In this document: piece after piece, positions 1-6,453 of the stretch
Layout of the letters: every line of letters starts with the position of its first letter
Numbering within the stretch: position 1 is the first letter of the stretch
Source: Opitutia bacterium UBA5964
GTDB lineage: Bacteria > Verrucomicrobiota > Verrucomicrobiia > Opitutales > Coraliomargaritaceae
Assembly: GCA_002430605.1 (NCBI GenBank)
Contig: DJBY01000093.1
Span: 1 to 15,624 of the forward strand
Direction: 5' to 3'
DNA length: 15,624 nt
Program-made: the position numbers and the translations under genes
Notes under the pieces: generated by a model
What the model saw: only the letters and a program-made list of their open reading frames with translations
What the model was told of the DNA's origin: nothing
Databases searched by the model: none

Positions 1-710
1 CCTTTGCTGCCGCACTCGGCCATGAAGTCAGCCTGGCGGCCCAAAGCGTGCTGGGGCTATCCGTCTGGTTGACCTACATGGCGGACCGCCTATTCGATGT
101 CGCCAAGCGTCCACCCGAGCAGCTCCACGCCGTTCGACACCGCTTCGCGAAACAGCACTTTGGCGTAATTTGGGGTTTCTGGCTCTGTGTATTGACTGCC
201 AACATCGGAATCGCGCTCACCGGGCTTTTAATTAGCGAACTTCGAAACGGCCTGGTGCTGCTGACGTTTTGCTTACTCTACACCGCACTCAATCAGGCAC
301 TCTCGCGCCGCTTCTTTCCTAAAGAACTCTGCGTCGCCCTCATTTTCGCTGGCGGCGTGATCGTCTTCCTCCTCCCCAGCGCCAGCGTCTGGCCACCAGC
401 CTGTGCGCTGGCGCTACTGTGCTTAACTAATTGCTTAATGATCGGAGCGAAAGAGCAATGTATCGATGCCGCACTGCAAGTGCGCTCACTGTCTCGGCTG
501 CCCTCATCCCTCATCCACATTCTAGAGGTCAGCTGCGCCTTCTCTCTCTGCTTTCTAAATCAAGTGTGGGCCCTGCCAATCGGCCTATCGCTAGGAGCGC
601 TGCTGATCATCCACAGCTGCCAGAAGCGACTTTGCATTGAGACTTTTCGCGTGCTGACGGACAGCGCCTTACTCATCGGCCCAAGCGTTGCGTTATGCCT
701 CTATTTCTAA
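1..710 (+). CDS. UbiA-like multi-pass membrane protein, 5' end cut by the window
   Basis: The reading frame is open from the left edge (first full codon at position 3) to a TAA at 708-710. Residues upstream of the GTG at 48 (FAAALGHEVSLAAQS) continue a hydrophobic helix, so the true start lies outside the window. About 235 residues are visible, with roughly six or seven hydrophobic segments. TYMADRLFDV near the N-terminal side resembles the first Asp-rich motif of UbiA-type prenyltransferases. NCLMIGAKEQCID in the second half sits where the second motif is expected but is degenerate. LTDSALLIGP near the end also fits the fold. UbiA enzymes transfer prenyl chains to aromatic or lipid acceptors in the membrane. 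Whether this divergent member is catalytic cannot be told. It is convergent with the kinase-like gene. Family assignment is inference from weak motifs; it could be an unrelated polytopic protein. Confidence 0.55.
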   Translation, partial: FAAALGHEVSLAAQSVLGLSVWLTYMADRLFDVAKRPPEQLHAVRHRFAKQHFGVIWGFWLCVLTANIGIALTGLLISELRNGLVLLTFCLLYTALNQALSRRFFPKELCVALIFAGGVIVFLLPSASVWPPACALALLCLTNCLMIGAKEQCIDAALQVRSLSRLPSSLIHILEVSCAFSLCFLNQVWALPIGLSLGALLIIHSCQKRLCIETFRVLTDSALLIGPSVALCLYF

Positions 711-836
711 CCCGTCGATACAACTAGACGGCCACGATCCACGCAATTAGTACGGATTAAAAAATAGTCCCAGCGAAGTCCGCGCGAAGACGATAGCCAG
801 AAGCGCAAGCCGCCCGGATAGCCGAAAATAACGGCA

Positions 837-3800
837 CTAAAAAGCAGGTGCCAACGCCACTCGAAATCCGATCGCATTACTCTTCGTGTCGCCGCGAATC
901 TCATCGCGCGCGGCGCTACGCACCCGAACTGCAAAATCCTCCCAGCTGCCTCCGCGGACGACCACACGACGCCCTTTATCTCGCGGACGTGGATCCACTA
1001 GCAAACCACCATCGAGACGACCATTATATCGATCCAAGGTCCACTCGGCTAGATTGCCGTGCGTATCGTGTAGCCCAAAATCATTTGGTGGATATGAACC
1101 CACCGGCAAGGTGCCGTAATGATCCAGATCACTTACCTGATGCCCGACATCAACTGGATAGACTCCACTGAAATTACCATTCGACGCATCAGCCCGATCA
1201 CCAAAGGCAAACGGCGCTGCGGAGCCCGAGCGAGCCGCATATTCCCACTCTGCTTCTGTCGGCAATCGATACACATAGCCATCCGGCAAGCGTCCGGCCT
1301 CTCTTTCGATATTCGTCAAGACTTGGCAATAGAGCCTGACATCTTCCCATGAAACGTTGTCTATCGGTAAGCTCGCACTAGTCACCGACGCGGGGTTCTG
1401 ATCCATCACCTTGGAATACTGCGCCTGAGTCACCTCATATTTTCCAATCCAGAACCCCTGATTAAAACGAACCGCCGTCTGTGGCCCCTCATTCGGCAAG
1501 CGCCCAACTTCCTGAATCGGACTGCCCATTAAGAATTCCCCCGCCTCAATCCAACAGAGCTTCAAAGCTAGATAAGGCATCGTCCACTCGCCCCCGCGCT
1601 CCGGTCCCGGTATTTGAACTGGTTCAACCTCCCATGTAATGCGCTCATTGGGCTTCAACTCAAAGCGCCGCACCATCGTAAGATAATCCTTAATTCGCAA
1701 TTCGAACTCAACACGTTGATTGGCAGCGACGGAAAAAACACCATCAATGTCATCGACATCCACTCCAGCCACTCGCACTTCAACTTCCAGCTCCGACGGC
1801 ATCACCAACTCGACCTGACCGGGTAATGGCTGCATTAAATAAGTCATCTGCTGATTCACTCGATCCTCGACCTTCACAGTTTGCAATGCTGACACATATA
1901 GCGGATGCAGCAGGCGCACCGTATGAGTGCCCTCCAGCACTGCTTTCAGTGCCTCTGAATCGTATGCGAGTCGCTGCCCATCTAGCTCCACTGCCAAGTC
2001 ACCCATTAAGACGGAGACCTCACTGTTCGGGACGCCTGCAAAAGTAACCGCAAAATCAAGCTCCGCCGATCGACCGACCAACGCGCCAAAATCAACCACT
2101 TCATGCTCGCCAGACTCCACATTAATACGGCGACTAACGGACCGATAGCCTTGAGACTGCACGGCCACAATGTAGTTTCCACTTCCCTCGGATGCATCGA
2201 TGGTGACAGGTGAAGGTCCCACATCGATACTATTTAGCAAGACACGAGCTCCCGAGGGTTGTGTCCGCACAGTCACACTCGACGGCATCTCCACCAACGC
2301 GACCTGCACCAGATTACCACTCAGATCTTCTAAGATCGTGGGCAAGTATCCGACCTTCCGAACAACAATACCAGCAATCCCGTCCAAAACTCCGCGCTTT
2401 AAATTATACTGTCCCTCAGCATCCGTCGTGCCGAGTTCGACTTCTAGATTTTTTTCATCCAGCAGGGCAATTGTCGCTCCGGGTTCAGTCTGAATCTGCA
2501 AACCCTTCGACGCTGACTGCAACTCAACATTAATTCTAGGCAAGGCAACATTCCCGATAGACACCGGCAACTGCTGCTCTAAATACTGCGCAGCAGTAAT
2601 ACGCACATCATAATCCCCTGGCTGCACAACCAAATCGAGTCCATCCGCTCCCGTACTAAAGACAGCATCGATACCAACAAACCGGACCTGCGCCCCCACG
2701 GGCGTCACATTAAGTCGTAAATTCGGCGATTCACCATCCGCCGCCACGGACACCACTTGCAGATTTGCGATGCGCTCGCCAAATATTGAATGCAAGAAAG
2801 ATGCGGCCAAGCCCGTCAAACTCAGACCAACTAAACCAATCACCGATAGGCGATAGATTCGAGTCGCTAGCTCGCCACGCGCCACGATTCCCTTTGGCAC
2901 CGGAATGCGATCAATCTGTCGTTGAATCAAGCTGCCGTGTTCCGGTTCCAGTTCGTCCGCCGTTCCCTTCAGCGCTAGCAGCACACTCCTGCAGGATTGA
3001 TACCGCTCATCACGGTTTCGCTTAAGCGCCGTCTCAATCAGCATATCCCAAACCTGCGGGAGCTCATCCACGATGGTAGACGGAGCCTTATAATTAGACA
3101 GGTTCGCCTTCAGGCCTGTCAAAAGCCAATACGCGATATAACCGGCAGCAAAAATATCCACTCGCGCATCTTCAGCGATCCCGTGGCGATACTCAGGACT
3201 CATCACATCAAACGAATTGAGTCGCGCGGGATCGACATTCGCACCCAGCGGACAGACCGATGCCGAAACGACCGACTCAAACAACTCGCCGCCCAAAGTC
3301 GCTTTCACCCCCAAGCCGAGCACCTGAATCGACCCATCGCTCTGCATAAAGATGAGGTCCGTATCCAGATCACGATGATCCACACCTTGTGCATGCGCAT
3401 ACCCCAAAAGCCCCAACAGCAAAGCCACAATACGCCCCGCGTCCTCCGCATCGATCCCCGCCACTCCCGGCTTAGCGTGCTCAGCGAAATATTGGCTCAA
3501 GCTTTGCCCCTTGACTGCATCCATAAAGATGCAGTGTCGCTGATTCATCAACGCACAGTCCTGAATCTGTGGAATACCCTCATGATTAATCGCCTTAAGT
3601 GCCGCCTGTAAGCCCTCTAAACGCTTCAAGCATTTCGCATCCTCAACAGTTCGCGGGTGAAACACACAGAGCGTCACGTCACGCAAATCACGCACATGCT
3701 GCATATGGTAGTAATTCGCCAACAAGCTCGAACTAATACACTTAACGACACGGAAATTCCCAAAGCTTTCCCCAGGCTTAAGTATGCGGTTCTTCAAGCG

Positions 3801-3854
3801 CTCTTTGCTTGAATCAGGCGAAGCCGATTCGGACTGCGTATTGCCGTTATCCAT
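837..3854 (-). CDS. Pseudokinase - membrane helix - PEGA repeats - FGE-type domain protein
   Basis: A 1005-residue fusion. Residues 31-300 have a Ser/Thr kinase fold: the catalytic loop reads HRDLDTDL (160-167), an APE-like SPE is at 219-221, and VDIFAAG follows at 232-238. However, the VAIK lysine is Cys63, the Gly-rich loop is lost, the HRDLKxxN lysine and asparagine are both Asp, and DFG is GLG (180-182). The domain is therefore probably a pseudokinase. One membrane helix lies at about 336-358. Five PEGA-like beta repeats follow, at about 379-432, 451-510, 525-581, 597-663 and 679-738. Residues 755-1003 are an FGE/SUMF-type domain with RLPTEAEWEYAA (863-874), GNLAEW (933-938), RGGSW (967-971) and GFRVAL (996-1001). 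Both cysteines of true formylglycine-generating enzymes are absent from the RGGSW region. The C-terminal part probably lies outside the cytoplasm. The ATG is 9 nt after the coaC stop, implying cotranscription. The ligand and partner are unknown. Confidence 0.9.
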   Translation of the reverse strand: MDNGNTQSESASPDSSKERLKNRILKPGESFGNFRVVKCISSSLLANYYHMQHVRDLRDVTLCVFHPRTVEDAKCLKRLEGLQAALKAINHEGIPQIQDCALMNQRHCIFMDAVKGQSLSQYFAEHAKPGVAGIDAEDAGRIVALLLGLLGYAHAQGVDHRDLDTDLIFMQSDGSIQVLGLGVKATLGGELFESVVSASVCPLGANVDPARLNSFDVMSPEYRHGIAEDARVDIFAAGYIAYWLLTGLKANLSNYKAPSTIVDELPQVWDMLIETALKRNRDERYQSCRSVLLALKGTADELEPEHGSLIQRQIDRIPVPKGIVARGELATRIYRLSVIGLVGLSLTGLAASFLHSIFGERIANLQVVSVAADGESPNLRLNVTPVGAQVRFVGIDAVFSTGADGLDLVVQPGDYDVRITAAQYLEQQLPVSIGNVALPRINVELQSASKGLQIQTEPGATIALLDEKNLEVELGTTDAEGQYNLKRGVLDGIAGIVVRKVGYLPTILEDLSGNLVQVALVEMPSSVTVRTQPSGARVLLNSIDVGPSPVTIDASEGSGNYIVAVQSQGYRSVSRRINVESGEHEVVDFGALVGRSAELDFAVTFAGVPNSEVSVLMGDLAVELDGQRLAYDSEALKAVLEGTHTVRLLHPLYVSALQTVKVEDRVNQQMTYLMQPLPGQVELVMPSELEVEVRVAGVDVDDIDGVFSVAANQRVEFELRIKDYLTMVRRFELKPNERITWEVEPVQIPGPERGGEWTMPYLALKLCWIEAGEFLMGSPIQEVGRLPNEGPQTAVRFNQGFWIGKYEVTQAQYSKVMDQNPASVTSASLPIDNVSWEDVRLYCQVLTNIEREAGRLPDGYVYRLPTEAEWEYAARSGSAAPFAFGDRADASNGNFSGVYPVDVGHQVSDLDHYGTLPVGSYPPNDFGLHDTHGNLAEWTLDRYNGRLDGGLLVDPRPRDKGRRVVVRGGSWEDFAVRVRSAARDEIRGDTKSNAIGFRVALAPAF

Positions 3855-3863
3855 TGCGTATAA

Positions 3864-4430
3864 TCAAGCGTTTGCAAAAAAATCTCGGACCGATTGCACG
3901 ATCGTCTCAACGGCAGCGAGCTTACCTGCCCCCTCATACCCACAAGCGAGCATACCACTCTGCGGTTCAATAAAATGATAGCCGCGCGAACGGAGCGTTC
4001 TAATATTCTCCTGTGTCGCCGCATGTGCCAACATCTTACCATTCATCGCAGGTGCCAGCATCACTGGTGCAGGCGTCGCTAAATGAATCGAAGAGAGAAG
4101 GTCTGGCGCAAGTCCTAACGCAAATAATGCGAGGCAATGTGCGGTCGCCGGAGCCACCAGAAAGAGGTCGGCTCGGTCCGCTAACTCAATGTGCCCGGGT
4201 TGCCAGCCCTCACCCTCCTTCCACAGGTCCGATGCCACCGGATTACGCGAAAGCACTTGCAAAGTCAGCGGCTGCATAAATTGACAGGCCTCTGCTGTCA
4301 TCACCGGATACACCTGCGCGCCCGCTTCGGTCAGGCGACTAGTGATATCGGCAGCCTTGTAGGCTGCAATCGATCCCGTAATGCCCAAAATAATAGTGCG
4401 CCCTTTTAAGTCTAAATTAATATCTGCCAC
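3864..4430 (-). CDS. coaC: Phosphopantothenoylcysteine decarboxylase, stand-alone CoaC flavoprotein
   Basis: At 188 residues this matches the N-terminal FMN-dependent half of CoaBC (Dfp). It decarboxylates 4'-phosphopantothenoylcysteine to 4'-phosphopantetheine in cytosolic coenzyme A synthesis. Visible motifs are GSIAAYK (19-25, flavin binding), GHIEL with His80 (equivalent of E. coli His75), APATA (93-97), PAMN with Asn130 (equivalent of Asn125) and LACG with Cys163 (equivalent of Cys158). The usual Asn after APATA is His98, a small deviation. There is no CoaB synthetase domain, so that activity must be encoded elsewhere. The start is GTG at 4428-4430. The upstream frame is open only to a stop at 4452-4454 and offers no ATG, and this start gives the usual short lead before GxTGSIAAYK. 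It is the first gene of a probable two-gene operon with the pseudokinase fusion. Confidence 0.9.
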   Translation of the reverse strand: MADINLDLKGRTIILGITGSIAAYKAADITSRLTEAGAQVYPVMTAEACQFMQPLTLQVLSRNPVASDLWKEGEGWQPGHIELADRADLFLVAPATAHCLALFALGLAPDLLSSIHLATPAPVMLAPAMNGKMLAHAATQENIRTLRSRGYHFIEPQSGMLACGYEGAGKLAAVETIVQSVRDFFANA

Positions 4431-4450
4431 AGTTATACAAATCTGAGAGG

Positions 4451-4480
4451 ATTACTTGCCACAGACAAGACTCAAGTAAT
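4451..4480. promoter_or_regulatory. 8-bp inverted repeat upstream of coaC, possible operator
   Basis: ATTACTTG at 4451-4458 is exactly reverse-complemented by CAAGTAAT at 4473-4480, with 14 nt between. It lies 21-50 nt upstream of the coaC GTG, where a repressor or activator could act on the coaC-pseudokinase operon. The inverted repeat is seen directly; the regulatory role is inference. It could equally form a small RNA hairpin. Confidence 0.3.
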
Positions 4481-4494
4481 ACCCGCTCGACCAC

Positions 4495-4675
4495 GCTTGA
4501 TGCAAGCACGCGCTTGACAGTGCGTAAATCCGATGAATGCTCAAACGATGCACGTTTTATTTGTAGAGGCGATACGCCTAACAGGAGCACCAGAACTTCT
4601 CCCCGTTGGGGACATGAAGTAATACGTCTGCGGGCTCAATGCCCGTGCATAATAGTCAAGCGAGCCAATGCTCGC
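4495..4675. repeat. Cluster of five short palindromes (REP-like)
   Basis: Five separate perfect or near-perfect stem-loops are packed in 181 bases. They are: GCTTG-ATG-CAAGC (4495-4507); AGGCG-ATA-CGCCT (4567-4579); ACTTC/TCCCC-GTT-GGGGA with an outer GAAGT arm after a CAT bulge (4595-4620); CGGGC-TCAAT-GCCCG (4631-4645); and GCGAGC-CAAT-GCTCGC (4660-4675). None has a T-tract like a terminator. The second is preceded directly by TTTGTAG, as is a related palindrome after htpG on the other strand. This pattern fits an extragenic palindromic repeat family more than a riboswitch, but only two related copies are in view. Confidence 0.55.
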
Positions 4676-4755
4676 ACCGCGACACACCGACGCGCCGCAC
4701 AAGACCGCGTCTCGAAACCCGAAATAAACACTCCAGTATCGAACCCATTTTCACC

Positions 4756-6453
4756 ATGCAAAAAGGCACCATCACCAAGTACCGCCCCTTTCAGCAAATT
4801 AATTTGCCCGACCGCACATGGCCGGACAAAACCATCACAACCGCCCCAATCTGGGCAAGTGTCGATCTTCGCGACGGCAATCAAGCCCTCGCGATACCGA
4901 TGAACGTAGACGAAAAAGTCGAATTCTTCGAATTACTGGTCGCCACAGGATTCAAAGAAATTGAGGTCGGCTTTCCATCCGCCAGCGATACGGAGTTCAA
5001 CTTCATCCGCCGCTTAGTCGAAGAAGACCGCATCCCGACCGACGTAACCTTGCAGGTGCTGGTGCAAGCGCGTGAACATTTGATCCGCCGCACCTTCGAA
5101 AGCTTGGAAGGCGTGCCCAAAGCCATCGTGCACTTATATAACTCGACCTCGCCGTTGCAGCGCCGCGTCACTTTCAATAAGAGCAAAGAAGAGATCAAAC
5201 AGATCGCCACCGAAGGCACTCAATTGATCAAAAGTCTCGTTTCTACTCTACCAGACACCCAAGTGCGCCTACAGTATTCCCCTGAGAGTTTCTCAGATAC
5301 CGAAGTCGATTATGCCTTGGAAATTTGCGAAGCCGTGATCGATGTCTGGCAACCGACCGCCACCAACAAAATTATTCTGAATCTTCCCGCCACTGTTGAA
5401 ATGGCGACGCCGAATGTGCACGCCGACCAAATCGAATGGTTCTGCCGCAACATGAGAGCGCGCAATACCGCGATCATTTCTTTACACACGCATAATGACC
5501 GCGGCACTGGGGTCGCCGCCACCGAACTCGGCTTAATGGCGGGCGCGGATCGCGTCGAAGGCACCCTATTCGGCAACGGCGAGCGCACTGGTAATCTCGA
5601 CATTGTAACCGTTGCGTTGAACCTCTACACACAAGGTGTCGATCCTGGCCTGGACTTTAGCAATTTGGAGCACACGCGCGCGACATACGAGCGTGTGACG
5701 CGGATGCATGTGCCCGACCGCCATCCTTATGCCGGCGACTTGGTCTTCACTGCATTTTCTGGCTCGCACCAGGATGCGATCAAGAAGGGCATGGACTTGC
5801 GCGAAAAGGATGGCGAACCAGGCGCACACTGGCAGGTTCCCTACTTGTTAATCGACCCAGCCGATCTAGGCCGCGACTACGAAGCAATCATTCGCATTAA
5901 CAGCCAAAGTGGTAAAGGCGGCGTCGCATATATTTTATCTCGTGAGTTCGGGCTAGATTTACCGAAGGTCATGCATCCCGAAGTCGGCCTCGTGATCAAT
6001 AACGCCGCCGACCAAGACAACCGCGAATTAAAATCTGCCGAGGTGTACCAAATCTTCCAACGCGAATACGTAAATTTAAGCAGCCCGCTTGAGTTAATCT
6101 CGATCCTGCGCGAAGACTTCTTCGCCACTGGCGAGGTCAGCATCGAAGCTCAAATCAACTTTAACGGTGACCCGCTTATAATCTCTGGTCGCGGCAACGG
6201 CCCGATCAGCGCGTTTTTCGACGCACTTGAGAGCCAGGGCTGGAAGCACTTTACGCTCCTCGACTATCGCCAGCACTCGATCGGCAGTGGCTCGGCAACA
6301 GATGCCGCGGCCTACATTCAAATCCAGAACGACAGCGGCTCGATTTGCTACGGTTGTGGGATCGACGCCAATATCGAACTCGCTGGCTTACACGCCCTGG
6401 TGAGCGCGTTTAATCGTGCTCATGCAATACATCCAAAATCACATCTCGAATAG
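4756..6453 (+). CDS. leuA: 2-isopropylmalate synthase
   Basis: A 565-residue enzyme catalysing the first committed step of leucine synthesis: acetyl-CoA plus 2-oxoisovalerate gives 2-isopropylmalate. INLPDRTWPDK, then SVDLRDGNQAL (D40 in LRDGNQ), HTHNDRG (H244, H246) and GNGERTGNLD (273-282) mark the DRE-TIM barrel and its metal site. SGKGGVAY (385-392) and the segment from about 430 to 560 form the C-terminal dimerisation/regulatory domain, so leucine feedback inhibition is expected by family. Length and the opening motif match the long fungal/actinobacterial-type LeuA. The ATG at 4756 is preferred to in-frame 4639 because the extra 39 residues are unlike the family. No Shine-Dalgarno sequence precedes it. 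The last 44 bp overlap the end of the opposing histidine kinase gene, adding a short tail (about HAIHPKSHLE) after the usual end. Confidence 0.95.
   Translation: MQKGTITKYRPFQQINLPDRTWPDKTITTAPIWASVDLRDGNQALAIPMNVDEKVEFFELLVATGFKEIEVGFPSASDTEFNFIRRLVEEDRIPTDVTLQVLVQAREHLIRRTFESLEGVPKAIVHLYNSTSPLQRRVTFNKSKEEIKQIATEGTQLIKSLVSTLPDTQVRLQYSPESFSDTEVDYALEICEAVIDVWQPTATNKIILNLPATVEMATPNVHADQIEWFCRNMRARNTAIISLHTHNDRGTGVAATELGLMAGADRVEGTLFGNGERTGNLDIVTVALNLYTQGVDPGLDFSNLEHTRATYERVTRMHVPDRHPYAGDLVFTAFSGSHQDAIKKGMDLREKDGEPGAHWQVPYLLIDPADLGRDYEAIIRINSQSGKGGVAYILSREFGLDLPKVMHPEVGLVINNAADQDNRELKSAEVYQIFQREYVNLSSPLELISILREDFFATGEVSIEAQINFNGDPLIISGRGNGPISAFFDALESQGWKHFTLLDYRQHSIGSGSATDAAAYIQIQNDSGSICYGCGIDANIELAGLHALVSAFNRAHAIHPKSHLE

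Larger units (their letters stand above)
4431..4755. other. Divergent intergenic region between coaC and leuA, rich in palindromes
   Basis: No credible gene lies in these 325 bases. They hold an 8-bp inverted repeat near coaC (4451-4480), a cluster of five short hairpins (4495-4675), and a consensus-like TTGACA at 4514-4519 facing leuA. That element has only a poor -10 candidate about 16-17 nt downstream, so it is weak as a promoter call. The leuA frame is open back to 4639, but that stretch encodes an Arg/Thr-rich sequence unlike the family and begins inside a palindrome, so it is treated as untranslated. No leucine-rich leader peptide or T-box-like sequence was seen. Confidence 0.6.

Noticed and set aside
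711..836. Terminator between the UbiA-like and pseudokinase genes
   Set aside because: There is an A/T run near 760-767 and a 4-bp GCCG/CGGC stem just past the pseudokinase stop, but no strong stem directly before a T-tract on either strand.
2997..3611. 204-codon frame antisense to the pseudokinase gene
   Set aside because: It lies wholly inside a well-supported gene on the other strand and shows no recognisable domain or hydrophobic pattern.
4432..4437. TATAAC -10 element for coaC on the - strand
   Set aside because: It sits directly before the GTG start, so transcription would begin inside the gene and no suitable downstream start codon exists.
4495..4675. CRISPR-like array
   Set aside because: The hairpins have different sequences and irregular spacing, and there are no identical repeats of 24-40 bp.
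4639..4755. In-frame ATG at 4639 giving a 604-residue LeuA
   Set aside because: The extra 39 residues are Arg/Thr-rich, unlike the family, and the ATG lies inside a palindrome; the ATG at 4756 matches the family start.
4431..4755. tRNA, T-box or leucine attenuator before leuA
   Set aside because: No cloverleaf with CCA-type acceptor, no Leu-codon leader peptide and no hairpin followed by a T-run were found; the hairpins do not form an attenuator layout.
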